NCBI RefSeq assembly: GCF_020921035.1 | Contig: NC_063156.1 | Location: 23,670,283 to 23,734,282, forward strand | DNA length: 64,000 nucleotides | Direction: 5' to 3' | Source: Rhodamnia argentea | Lineage: Eukaryota; Streptophyta; Magnoliopsida; Myrtales; Myrtaceae | Shown: one piece after another, positions 39,322 through 51,459 of the stretch | How positions within the stretch are numbered: position 1 is the stretch's first letter | Layout of the letters: every line of letters starts with the position of its first letter | Made by a program: the position numbers and the translations under genes | The notes under the pieces: generated by a model | The model's database searches: none | Seen by the model: only the letters and a program-made list of their open reading frames with translations | Told to the model about the DNA's origin: nothing

Positions 39322-41700
39322 GATTGAATACGAGTGAGCGACCGGGGTGGAGGGATTCTTCTGGAGAATCTAGTGAAGCAGGAGGGAGAAGATGAAGATG
39401 TGACGCTCTCTCTGTTGCGGGGTTCGTTTCCGGTGAAGGACTGAGAAGAGAAGTAGCGCAGTCGGACACGATGCTGTGCCGTTTGTGTTCACCAGAGCAG
39501 TCAGTTTGGTTATCTTCTCTCCTCTCTTTGGGCCAAAAAGAAAAAAGAGAAAATTATAAACTTGATTGACTTAACTCTACTGTTAATAAAGCAAATAAAT
39601 CAATTAATTAAATAAAACATTTTTTTTACACAAAAGCATAATTTATGTAAAATAATCCCTCCACTTTTCGAATCTCAAAATTATGCCCAATATACTTGTC
39701 AAGTATTACATCGATCTCTCGCTTTTCGATTTTACGTAAATTACAATTCATAATTGTTGAATAGTTCGAACCTTTATACGTAAAATTTGAAGCTTTTTAT
39801 CGATTCACGACGTTTTAGCTGTTCCTAATGTACGTAACGAGCATGCTCTTTTTGGTCGTAAGAAAGAAAAAATTGTGCGTATATTGTTATTAACTTCATC
39901 TTTAGCGAATAAGGTCGTTATAACCCGGAGTTCAATTGATCGAGTAGTTTGATGATGTGTAATTTCAACGTAATTGAGTGGCTTTTTTTCTTCTTTAATA
40001 GCTACTAAAAGGTTAAAAATTGCGTGTGAAAGGGGGTGAAAAAAGGTTTAAAGGTGTGCTAGAAAAAATGAGGTTCTTTAAAGGACGATATGTTTCCTTT
40101 AATCGTGCTTGCGACTGATTGAATTAATTACAAGGAAAACGAGACTCCTCTTTAAGACAAATTATGGAGGACTTGATGTCGAAATGGAAATGCGAGCATG
40201 CAAAAGATTTATTCTAGTGACATCGCAAATTACGATACGTCCACGAACAATCATATGTAATCTCTAGAATGTGCCTGGACTGTTAAGGCTGCGGTATATA
40301 TTTCATGTTGCTTTATACACGGCTGCCCCAAAAGAAACATACAAGCATAAAAAAAGTGAAAAGAAAATTACTATCAAACCAATTTACAACGCATGAATAT
40401 CTCTAAATGGGCTAGTAAGACCTAGAAAGAACCAATACTCTTTCGGGACCTTCGTGTGATGTTGTGTTGTATCCGACATTTTCTAACACTTACCGACACG
40501 TGATTGGTACTCCAAACATGCCAGCGACACTTGAATCCAGTATCCCGACACGTCATTTCGATACGCAAGACATGATGTCAATTTTAAGCATTTTCAATAA
40601 ATTAAGAGTCAAAATGAAAATTTATTAAAATTATATATACTTAAGTCATATACCCTCCAACAAAAAAAAAAAGCCATATATTCAGCCACCTCAAAATTAA
40701 TGTACCCAGCCAACAAAAAAAATATATAATCGTGAATCCTTAAGAGAAGAAGAAGAAAAAGAAGAAGAAATTCACTACTAATATTTATATATATATATAT
40801 ATATATTTAATACAAAATGTGTCCCAACACACCGGAATTCTCTATTTTTTTTAGAAATGACGTGTTGGTGTGGCGTGTCATATCGTATTGCGTATTGCGT
40901 GCTTCATTAGCCAAATCATGTGCCTTATGAAGCAACTCCTCACTCCTCTTCCGAAGCGAAAGAAGATAGATTGTAAGCTTAGGACCCGATCGACCATCAA
41001 AGAAAAATTAGGATTCATTCCTATTAAGCTTCCTTCCTATTAATCTCCTTTTTCTTTTTTAAGAAGATTTCCGGCGAGATCAAGCTCCCTTACGATGGAG
41101 AACTGAATATAACAATAATAAGCAACATCAAGGGAAGGGATATGACCAAAAATCTTTCGCCAACCAAATAGGGAAAGGCTCGAAGAAGGGAGGGGAACGC
41201 GGCGAGGGAAGAAAAACGCATCCTAAGTCGGGATCAAACTCTCAATGAGATTCGTAGTTGCATTACTTATAACTTTTTTGTTTGTAAACAAAGCGAATTT
41301 AGAATTGTCTTTTATTCCATCGATGCTACTTAAAATAAGCCGTTGGATTTGACTATAAATGGTTACTTGGCGAACTACTCTTACCTAATTTTCTAGAAAG
41401 CATGAGAAGGGAATTGACTACTCTGTTTTCTCTCGGCCATGGGAATTTTGCCGGTTTCGAGGAATGGGCTTGGTTGGGCCGAGCCCGTGAGAACCCTGCC
41501 CGGCCCGGTTGGCCACGTCAATCCGGTGCGTCTTTTTACCTGAGCCGGCCTCCAAGAACCGTGCCCGAGCCGGAAAGAAAGCGCGCCGAACCGCCAGCTG
41601 GACTGGGACAAAAAGGGTGCAACCCGCTAACGTGCGCATTGGGTGTGCGTCATGCGCGCGCGCGAGAGAGAGAGAGAGATAGACTGAGTGGAGCAGTACC
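39322..41700. other. eRF3 promoter region and AT-rich spacer
   Basis: GC-richer leader to about 39530, then AT-rich spacer with an (AT)n array at about 40788-40806 and a mixed GC/GA array at 41655-41680. No gene recognised. The frame at 41402-41710 is GC-rich low-complexity sequence. Confidence 0.5.
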
Positions 41701-41758
41701 ATTACATTAATGTCGCTTTTGGTCCTCCCTCTCTCACTTTCCCGCCATTTCTAACCGC

Positions 41759-41907
41759 CACGTGTAGGTAATCGCTCCCACTCGTCCTGCTTAATTTATT
41801 CATTTATTTATTATCAGTCCAACGTCACGTGACGTGAGTTTGCTTTTTTTTTTTTTTGTTTTTGGTCAATACACGTGATGTGACTTTTTTTTGGGTCGAA
41901 ACACGTG
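41759..41907. promoter_or_regulatory. Cluster of four G-box (CACGTG) motifs
   Basis: CACGTG occurs at 41759, 41826, 41872 and 41902. The last three are within repeated CACGTGACGTGAG-type units separated by T-rich spacers. G-boxes bind bZIP and bHLH factors. No adjacent gene is seen, so this may be a chance repeat expansion. Confidence 0.45.
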
Positions 41908-42565
41908 ACGTGAGTTGAGTTAGAAAATCAATTCATCGTTAAAATTCTCATGATCTGTTTTACTTTGCGCTGGTCTTGGTTGGCCATTTTTTTTTTTTTT
42001 TTGTTTATCGAAATCGGTTGGTGAATTTTTTATTTCATTTTTTGGGTCGGAAATTGATTGGTGAATTCACTCGGTTCTTTTTCAATCGGATACCATTTTG
42101 AAACTCGATTTGATCTTCGGTAAGATTCCTAAGATATAAATGCATGAGAATCAAACGTTGAAAGAGTAATTCATGTCCTCGAGTCGTGCCTCCGATTATT
42201 CGAATTTGTCTTTCATCAGATCAAAAAATTAAATTTGATTCATATGTGAAGGTTGGCTCGAGGACATAACATAGATTATCTAGACCGAAAAAACAAATTA
42301 TTACCTAACCCTTGAGTTGAAATACAAATGGATTCTGCTCTGTTTTTGCCCAAGTTGTAAAGGGATCTGCATATTTTGATTTGTATGTTTCCAAAAGGTT
42401 GAAACTCGCACATCAATAAAAGCTAAAATGCATGACCCCACAAAATTTTACTGCATATATTATATGCGGTAAAGTTTTCTGATCAATGAATTGTTAAAAA
42501 CAAAATGAGACCCGATTATCCCGATTAACAGTTTTGTAGTTGGCTTTCGCTTTCAATTTACAAAT

Positions 42566-42721
42566 ATATATATATATATATATATATTTTTTATAATCCA
42601 GGATCCGCCAGTCGTAATCGAGTCAACTCACCGCCACCCGAAGGGCGGTGAGGACCATTTCCGACGGCGACTATACCTGGAGGGAGGCTAGCCCCGCAGC
42701 CCACCAGCAAGGGGCCCCCAA
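42566..42721 (-). mobile_element. 156-bp retroposon-like insertion with 14-bp target duplication
   Basis: The 14-mer TTCAATTTACAAAT flanks the insert at 42552-42565 and 42722-42735. The insert is GC-rich on its right side and has a (TA)n/T-rich end on the left. That is what a minus-strand, tail-bearing SINE or strongly 5'-truncated LINE would look like. I cannot assign the family, and no clear RNA polymerase III boxes were identified. Confidence 0.7.
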
Positions 42722-42735
42722 TTCAATTTACAAAT

Positions 42736-45100
42736 TTTTCTCCTCTTGAGATTTCCAATAGTACAAGGCAACTAATTTTTTTCTTTCCCTAATTGAAACA
42801 CAGTTATTGGAAGGTAAACATAATCCATTGACTCTAGAGATCTGATCGTGAATGCTCAATAACTATCAGTGTGGATCGTAAGACAAAAAACGAGAGAATG
42901 ACAATGTGTGTTTCAATATCGAACATATTAACTCCTTGCCAACACTAAGACATCTATGTTCAGGGTGCATCAATTCAATGTCATGTTTAGTGCAAAACAA
43001 CAAGATTGAGTCAGTTCACTTCATCATGAGATCATGTCATACTAAAATATAATGAAATCGACGCATTGTGCATTTATGTATGTGATGGACCTTCGAACTT
43101 TTTAATATCTTTAGGTAAAAAGGCCACAAAACGGAACGGATTCTCTCCCTCTTGGGCTTCCTATCTTCTGAAACCGCCGCCCAACCCCTTTTCTGAAGCT
43201 ACATCCCCGATGAGAGATCTCTCCCCCTCCTCTTCTCCCTTTACCTCTCCCTCTCTCTATCTCTTCATCTTCAAGATTTCTTTGTTGATTTTGTGGACAA
43301 TGTTGTCGGTATGCTCAAAGGAAGTGGAGAGTTTAGTCTTGTGAGCTCTGAAGATCGAAGTGCAAGCACTTTAGAAGAACTTGTTCTCTCCAGATTTGCT
43401 TGCTCACTCTTGACTTCAAGTGCTTGCATCAATTATTTGAGTGCTCCGCTATTCTCCAATGTTCCCTTGTTGCTGCCTTCCAGCAATCGGCTTATCTAAA
43501 ATTGATTTTGTGATCAATTGGTATATTTTTTGCAGCTTTTCTTTTTCAATTTAGAGCTAGATCTAAATTTGGTGGCTTTTCTATTTTAGTTTAGATATAG
43601 ATTTGAGATTTACAAATTATTTTATGTGCTCTTTTCAACTTGGTGGTGTTATTTTTTTTTATGTGCGTACCGCCTTTTGGCAAAATCATAGCTACTAGAT
43701 AGAGAAATCTTGGCGTGTGTTCATCACTATTGATGATGCAAAATTAGGTGATCGATCATCAATGGGCTTTGATGCTATGACAGATCCGTCTCTATGGAAG
43801 GGGCAAGTCTCTGTAAGTTGTACCAAAATGATTCATTTTTTTAGATTTACTTGCTTTGTTGGATTTGCATTTTCGTCTTGAAGTTATATACCTCTTATTT
43901 CATGTGAAATGAAAAATCTCCTTCCAAAAAAGAAAATACATTTGCGTATGTCTTTATGTTTGTGGTGTCAATATTGCTGTGCTGCCTAATTATTTTACTT
44001 GACCATTATACTTTATGTTTATTTAATGACGTATTTTTTTCATGATGGGTTTTTTTGGTCGCGTTCTTAATTTTACCACATATTGCTTCATTTATTTCGT
44101 AAAAAAAATAAATTAGAAATGAGCATTCTTAAATAACTGCTCATGTCACTTGAATTAATTAGTCCATGTAAAATGTTCACCGTCGACAATAATTTATATC
44201 CGAACATTTTCATAGAACATTTTCATAAGCGATCATTTTTGAGAAATGTTTTTTGATTGTTGTTGAAGTCATTGATTTTGTGTGAAACAAACGCACCCTT
44301 TAGAATCCCATGATTAAAAAAATTATTCAAAAGGCGACAGTACTTGAATTACATGGTCTCCTTATTGAATTTCGTAATAACAGCTAAGAGGTATTTATGC
44401 ACGAAACCCAACGCACCTTATTATTTTGCAATTTGTCTTACTTAATCAATTTCATGTCAATATTTTCCTTAGCTTTTTATGCTAATAAAATAATCATTAG
44501 TATTTTTCTCTTGCATTTTTCCTTTGTAGGAGAGAAATCCTTCGATGCACCTCTAACGGAGGGGTCCGTGACTAGGGTCAGGGAAGTAGAGAGTGGGATT
44601 AGGATGGAGAGAAATCTTTGGTCCCCGAACCTGTCTTTGGCCATTGATCCTAAGGAGGATCTATGTCTGATTGTTGATATCACATGGACCTGGTTCCGGT
44701 GACCGGACGCTCGAGTCCAATTAAGTCGACCGGGTAGATTGCCGACGGAGGGTGTATCGGAAGGCCAATTTAATTATAAAGAAACAACAACGGATGATGC
44801 CCAACAGGAGTAAGTTATTCTGCAAAACACAAAGTGAACATTTCTTTATCTTCACGAGGTGTATCTGCTCGTGTAAATGACTTTCTACGTATTCACTGTT
44901 ATATGGGTGACATGTGTGCTTATTACATTTGTCTAACCAAGTTAATTCACTTATCACACATCCCTAATTGTGTACAAAAAATTATATTGACAATGGAAGC
45001 AAAATAATAATGATCTATTTCTCTTTGTGATAACGTGTTTTGCAAGCGATGTCAACCCATGATGATGATGATGATATATATATATAATAGACAAAAGCTA
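42736..45100. other. No gene recognised
   Basis: AT-rich sequence. Frames at 43066-43344, 43293-43499 and 44397-44702 begin with ATG and reach 68-101 codons, but show no domain or splice-supported extension that I can recognise. A short expressed gene cannot be excluded. Confidence 0.4.
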
Positions 45101-45108
45101 CTAAAAAT

Positions 45109-46025
45109 CCCAAACTATGTATGCTATAATAAATTTATTCTAAGTTTTTTCGTGACAGTAAAAATCCCAAACTTGTATCTATACGACACATTTGCCCCTC
45201 TGTCAAGTTTCGGTTAATGAGCACAGTAAAAAAAGCCGCATGTATGAGCATTAGAAAGCAAACAGTATTGGCATAACGTTCATGTGGGTTAAGTGAAATA
45301 AAAATAATATTGTTTTAATTGAAAAATCATCTAATAAAAACTTGATGGATGGTATATGTGTCATACGTGTGTGATTTTTTTGTCACAAGAAAAAGATTAG
45401 GGTAAATATGTCACAATAGATATAGTTTGAAAAAAAAATCAAGGTAAACTTTGGTTATGTTGGGAGTGTAGTACATACTCCCATGTACAGAAAAACACGA
45501 GGGTCCCACTATAGCAAGCTCCAATGGGCTTCTCAACGTGGGACAACCCAATTCTCTTCATTGAATCCTATCGTTTTAGAAAAAAAATCGTGGGTTGTTA
45601 ATAGAGAAGATAAGTTCCCAAACTATGTATGCTATAATAAATTTATTTTAAGTTTTTTCGTGACTGCAAAAATTCCAAACTTGCATCGTACAACACATTT
45701 ACCCCTCTGTCAATTTTACGTTAATGAGCATAGTAAAAAAAGCCACGTGTATGAGCATTAGAAAGCAAACAGTATTGGCATAGCGTTCAAGTGGGTTAAG
45801 TGAAATTAAAACGATATTGTTTTAATTGAAAAATCATCTAATAAAAACTCGATGGATGGTATATGTGTCACAAGTGTGTGATTTTTTTGTCACAAGAAAA
45901 AGATTAGGGTAAATATGTCACAATAGATATAGTTTGAAAAAAAAAATCAAGGTAAACTTTGGTTATGTTGGGGGCGTAGTACATACTCCCATGTACAAAA
46001 AAACACGAGAGTCCCTCTATAGCAA
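45109..46025 (+). repeat. Tandem duplication with 508-bp period
   Basis: CCCAAACTATGTATGC at 45109 recurs at 45617, and the copies stay collinear for about 400 bases (AAGCAAACAGTATTGGCATA, GATGGATGGTATATGTGTCA, AAAAGATTAGGGTAAATATG) with low divergence. The right copy runs into the TRIM element. Confidence 0.9.
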
Positions 46026-46384
46026 TGCTCTCAAGGGGGCAACTCAATCCATAACCGACGTGGGATAACCCCAACAATCTCTCTCTTACACATTCTTACA
46101 TTCGAACCTCTATGTCAATTAGACTTAAACAACAATCCTTAATCCCTAGGTTGGAGCAGCAACAATCCATAATCTCTCTAATTGGGCCATAAGTCGGTAT
46201 AATTCGTATTTCTCTCGTGTGATTGTTGGATATAGATTTGTTGGTAACTTGGGCTCTAATACCAATGTTGGGTGATATTCGACATCTCTCATCTCAAAAA
46301 CTAATTTAAAAGATGATATTTTCTCTCACAGTTATAAATTGACCACGATACTCTTTCCACAACCGATGTGGGATAATCTCAACA
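45966..46384 (-). mobile_element. TRIM-type miniature LTR retrotransposon
   Basis: Two short LTR-like blocks, 46266-46384 and 45966-46076, each TGTTG...CAACA and each with ACCGAYGTGGGATAA near the end. Read on the minus strand, the upstream block is followed directly by TTGGTATTAGAGCCCAA (46265-46249), a Met-tRNA primer-binding sequence, and the downstream block is preceded by the purine tract AAGAGAGAGAT. The internal region is about 190 bp with no coding capacity, as in TRIM elements. The LTRs are diverged, and I found no target duplication. Confidence 0.65.
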
Positions 46385-47582
46385 ATGCTCCCTCCGGATG
46401 TTGGGACGCTTTTAGAATTTGAACCCGTATTTTATCGGTAGTTTAAGTTTTGGTCCATAAAATAACTATCGCTCTATATAGTCTTTTTATTTATAATCGA
46501 GTGATGTAACAAAAAAGTGCGGTATGTTAATTATAATGGAATCCTCTATTGAATGGAGCTTAGTTTAAGAGTAAATAAGGATAAACCTTACGACTCTATT
46601 TCTCTTTATCTCTTTTACGTTTTATTTTATTATGATTGTGCGTGAAATCTTAATAGGATATAAGTTTGGCGTTTTTTATGGTTATTTTTTAAATGAAAAT
46701 TCACTTGCACTTGTTTTTTTTTTTTTTTTTTGGTCGAAGTTACCTCCATCTTCGGACTTAAATATGTACAAAAATACAAGGAACCGAAAAATCTGTCCTT
46801 TCCAACGCATTTCGTTCCTGCGGACCGAACTATCCACCAATAAGAAGAACCCCAAGTCCAACCGCTCCCCCTGCAGGGTTCATTCGCGGGCGAGTTATAC
46901 GACTCAACGTTTTTGCTACATACGTCCACTAACTTCACCGTAGAGGCGTAGATTTTTTTGGACAGAGGCACGTGAACCCGTGATTATTTACTGCATAGCA
47001 GAGAGAATCTCTGGGAAGCCGGTTCCCCCAAAAGACGTTTTCCCCAGCGGCCCAGCTAAAGCCGCTGCTTTGGCCGGCCCACCACTCGTTTTCTGTAATT
47101 TTCTTTCACCAGAACCCACTTTAAACGGTCTCCCATCGCTCTCTACTTTTTCTGCTATAGGTCCTCTCTCGCTAGCTTCCTTATCATCTCTGGAACGGTC
47201 CACTTTGGCCATTTTTAGCTTTCACAGAGAGAGAGAGGGAGAGAGAGAGGAGAGAGAGAGAGAGATGTGAGGCCCTCATAGCTGCTGCTGGATAGGTTTC
47301 CCATGACTTGTAGTTGGTGTTTTCTCGAGCCCTCTTTTGTTTGTTCCGCTGTTGCTGATCCTTGTTGAGTCCTCTTTTCTTCTTCTTTTTAAGTGTTCTA
47401 AGTTCCTCACGCTGTCTGCACTTCATTTCTTCCACTTCCTGTTCTCTCTCTCTCTCTCTCTGTCGCTATGGTTTGAAGATCTGTGAGGGTTTCACGGGCA
47501 ATATTGAAGTGGTTCTTGATTTCCCTGGTTTTGAGAGGTTTCTATATTTTGCATGTGAAGAGAGAGGAGATTAGTATAGAGG

Positions 47583-47832
47583 AGGCTGGAGCTCCTTTAA
47601 GTCCAATAGAGGTTCTTGGCCGGGTGGGTTGAGCTGCTGGTCTGTGGATCCCACACTCCTATCCCATTAAAGCAAGTCATTCTGGAGTTAATCTGAAAAA
47701 AAGAGGACAGGTCAATGAAGAAGGCACGAAGGAGAAATTTTTGGGATGGGCTTGTGGCTTGCATATGCCAGGAGCTTCATTTGCCCCTTTTGGTCTGAAC
47801 CTGTTTTGGATTGAAGGGAGCTCCACACTTTT
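47583..47832 (+). ncRNA. MIR159: MIR159 precursor hairpin, copy 1
   Basis: The 5' arm GGAGCTCCTTTAAGTCCAA (from 47588) pairs with the 3' arm TTTGGATTGAAGGGAGCTCC. Further inward, GGGTTGAGCTGCTGG pairs with CCAGGAGCTTCATTTGCCCC, and GTGGATCCCACACTCCTAT pairs with the GGGATGGGCTTGTGG region. This is the long, fully paired stem known for MIR159/MIR319, which is processed from the loop downward. miR159 represses GAMYB-type MYB factors. The loop is longer than in copy 2. No protein frame crosses the hairpin. The upstream leader has CT/GA arrays as in copy 2. Confidence 0.93.
47805..47825 (+). ncRNA. miR159: Mature miR159-type sequence, copy 1
   Basis: 21 bases beginning TTTGGATTGAAGGG and ending AGCTCCA. 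It differs from copy 2, and from the common plant miR159, at position 20 (C instead of T). Confidence 0.88.
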
Positions 47833-48069
47833 TTTTTTTTTTTTGGGTTATCTCCTGCAGGAGATGATCTCTCTGACTTCTTGGTTGATGATCTTTTTTT
47901 TTTTTTGTGCGTACTCGCGGTAGATTTTCATGATGTTTATGAGATCTGATCTTTTCTTTGAACAGAAGAGATCTAGTTGCCCTATTCTGTTCTGTCCTTG
48001 GTAGTTTTCAAATGTCTTTTCTTTTTTACTTGCCTTTTCTGGATCTGGCTGAGTCAAAAGGATAGATGG

Positions 48070-48155
48070 GAGCTTTCAAGATTGCTTCATGTGAGGTGTG
48101 TCCTGAATGATGACCGTGCAGGCTGCTCCTTCCTTCCTAGATACTCTCGCATGAT
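48070..48155 (+). other. Conserved segment downstream of MIR159 copy 1
   Basis: The stretch with TTTCAAGATTGCTTCATGTG and TAGATACTCTCGCATGATG is nearly identical at 58271-58352 in copy 2, better kept than neighbouring sequence. Probably part of the primary transcript. Function unknown. Confidence 0.5.
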
Positions 48156-50710
48156 GTGTATGTAACGGTAACTGTTCCTGTGTCCTGGCCAATAGGGTTT
48201 CTTTCAAACGCTTCTCTAGATCCTGTTTCAGGATCATCAGATCTGCTGAACCTCTCCCTCTCTCTTTCTCTTTCTGGGTTAGGTCAACCTTACGCTGTTG
48301 CTTCGAACGTAGGAGACTTGCTCTATTTTGTTAAGAAAGATAAAAAAAAAAAAGATATGGCGTTTGAAGCACGCTGTTCTCTATTCTATGCAAGAAAATG
48401 GAATCGTCCCTATGGATTGGCCTGTCGTTTTTTCCAGCACTAGTTGCAGCCATTCTTGCCTCTTGTGGACCTTGCTTCCAGGATGCAATTATTTATTTTC
48501 TTACCATTTTGCTTTTGTTTCTTACTGGGAAGTTGCTCAGTTCTTTTTTTTTTTTTTGTGTGTGGTGTTTTTGGACCTATCAGATGATTTTCATCAAATA
48601 TTTTAAGTGATCCTTTTTTTTTTTTTAGGGTTGGGGATTAAATTGGTCTCCGTGCTCCTCAGAAATTCGATGACAGGCGATGCATGTTCAGTCTTGACCA
48701 AGAGAAAAACATTTGTTTGTGGCTTTGTAAGAGATGTTGCATGCTCTAACCATTCTTCCTTTTACCATTTCTCCTCTGTTCTAGTCCAGTCCAGGGTTGG
48801 ACTTTCAGTTTTTTTTTTTTTTAAATATGCTTCGATCAAGGAACGGATGGATGATCGCGAAGAATGAAAGATGCAGAAACTCGAGCCGCGGGATTTCGAT
48901 GCGATTATTTTGCTAAGTCTGAAATCTTTTCGTATGTGTTTTCTTTTTCGGCAAATGCTGATATGCACTATGAAGACATTGAAATTAGGGTTTCTGGCAA
49001 ATATTTCGATTCTGTCAATAAAAGAAGTTCGAGAAATGGAGGGCTTTATGTAAATTTGAAGGGACTATTTTCCCATGCGAAGTTCTAAAATGGGTTCAAA
49101 TGGTCGTATGTGTGTGCAGTTGCTACTTGTGTTTGAAGATATTTTACTCGATCTATAATAGATAGATTAAATAGCTTGAGCAAACAATACTCGAAGAGAC
49201 AAAAAAGTTTATATTTCCAATGTGTAAAACGCAACTACTGTTAGTCTCGTCAATAATTTTTCTAATTACGTTTGGTAAAAAATGAAAATTTTGTCCCTAA
49301 CTGTATGAATTGTATGAGAGAATTGATTGAAATGCGTGTAATGTATGAAAATTTTATTACACAATACGCTAAAAACAACACAACAAGGAGAAATATGACA
49401 AAAAATGAGAGAGGTAGATTTCTTTTAAGCATGTAGCTTCAAGAGTTTCATTCTAAATTAAGAATTCAAAAAAATTAAACTATTATTAATAGAGAAGATC
49501 AGTTCCAGGTTGTTTAGAATCGGTTCTTGGTTTTTAGAAACTTACCGTGTTTTTGCAATGCAGTTTGCCAGGAGACGATTTTTTTTTTTTTTCGCTTCAT
49601 TTTTTTTCTAATCGAGACAAATAACAGTTACAATAAAATAAAACAAGCAATGAAATGACTCGAAGTAAATTATTGATGTAAGACAAATGGCTTTATAAAG
49701 CAATAGAAAAGTTAAGTTCACTCGCAAAAGACAAAATCATCTTCTTCTAACTTTATAAAAACAGGTCTTAACTACCGATTTCCGTTTGGATGGATTCAGC
49801 ATCAAGAATTTGGAACCTACCTACACGGTATTGGTTCGAAGAAAATAAATAAGCAATTCGAAAAAAAATATTAAAAATGTTATTAAAATCTATCAATGTC
49901 GATAATTTTTAGCTAAAATTGATCGAATAGATTGAATTGACACAAATGTAAAAATTTTAGTACTCAATTAGTAAAAAATATTTAGAATTGAATTGACACT
50001 ATTACAATAAATTTATAACTTTTTTTATAATTTTCCCTAAAAGTCGTCATATCTCGTTTTGGCTTTTTATCAATACTCCTGTTTAAGATATGGAAAACAA
50101 TATTCGGAATTCCATAATATTGTCCATCATTGATTGTAGTCTTATCCTTAACTCATGCTCAAATCCGGCGTCAATCTTAATTTGTTGGCTAGTTCCTCAT
50201 GCACAGTTGGAGACTTGGAGTTACGCACTCGGAAAATGACCATAAGCTATTCTCTCCAAATCAAACCCCCTAAAATACATTTCAATTTAGGCACTTTAGA
50301 CTCGAGAGAGTTCGTGTCTTTATGCACGTACTAAGATAAGTTGTCTTCGTAAAGATAGCTAGAGTGACAAAAAAATGATACTTCTCTCACAAAGTCTACA
50401 TTTCTCCAAACCCTCTCTTAAATCAAAAGAATTTTTCGTTCGCCATTACTACCCCAAACCCAAAAAGTTTCATGTAATTTAAGGGCAAAGAATTTTCAAA
50501 ACAATATATTGTTTTCATAGTTAAAATTTGTGTCTTGCCACCCTACCTCGGATTCTTGGTTTGCCGTTACTACCTGATGAAATGTCTTTTGTACATTTTC
50601 CTTTTTTTTTTTTTTTTTGAGAGAGTGAACTTTTACTCGAAATGCACTTTATTGCAAAAAAGAGAAACGTGAAAAAGGAACCGAGTGAAAAAATTGACAA
50701 TAAAGTGGAA

Positions 50711-51019
50711 GGATAAGTGTATATTACTAAAACTTGTCACAAAGTGCATTTAAGCCTTAACACTTTTAAAAAATGTAATCAAGTCTTAAAACTTGTCACG
50801 GATGTGCAATCGATTTTTAAAACTTTCAAAACTTATAATCAACATAATTGCTTGATTTCACTAATTTGATAAGTTTAATGACCCGATTGCACTTTTTGAA
50901 AGTTTTATGACTTAATTGCATTTTCTGACAAGTTTTATGACTTAATTGCACAATTGGATAGTTTTAGTACATAATTACACTTTCGTGACAAATTTTAAAA
51001 GTTTCAATATACTTATCCC
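50711..51019. mobile_element. MITE with terminal inverted repeats (~310 bp)
   Basis: Left end GGATAAGTGTATATTAC..AAACTTGTCAC. The right end reads, as reverse complement, GGGATAAGTATATTGAAAC..AATTTGTCACG. Interior of AT-rich repeats with no frame. It lies in the left MIR159 block and is missing from the matching place near 60985-61010 in the right block. Confidence 0.7.
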
Positions 51020-51459
51020 TATACTTGATCAACGTGTGGGTGGCTTACAGGCTCTAGGGAGCTTGCCTTATTTCTTAGGTCCATTGGGTGGGCTTAGACA
51101 AAAACTCAAGGCCCGCCTCGGCCCACTAATATACTTATTGAAAATTTCTTAGCATCATGTATTCTAAATAGTTTTACTTTGACATTGAAAATTTATAAAC
51201 ACCAGTAAGTTTAAATAAGCACAAATTTCTAATGTAGCATATAAAAGCAATATAAACCTCCTCGATACAGAAGTAATATAAATTAACATAAAGCCCTAAA
51301 ATCATTTTCCTTTTGTTTTCATATTTATTTAGATTTTGGTTGAAACATTAAAATATCAAATTAAAGGTGGCCCGGTTGGAGGGCCGCCCCTACAAGGAAA
51401 TTAAAAGAAAGTGAAAAATCGAGTTGATTTAAATCGATAAGATGGTTTGATTTATTTAT

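Noticed and set aside
40440..40880. Loose inverted ACACGTCA/TGACGTGT strings
   Set aside because: They could be ends of a small DNA element, but pairing is short and interrupted, so no boundaries can be supported.
41402..41710. Open frames of about 100 codons on both strands
   Set aside because: GC-rich patch with mirrored open frames; no start context, splice sites or family signature.
43066..44702. Possible small genes
   Set aside because: ATG frames up to 101 codons but no recognisable domain and no consistent exon chain; left as unassigned.
47362..48968. Protein-coding frames around MIR159 copy 1
   Set aside because: Short, T-rich and not conserved in frame in the duplicated block; the conserved feature is the RNA hairpin.
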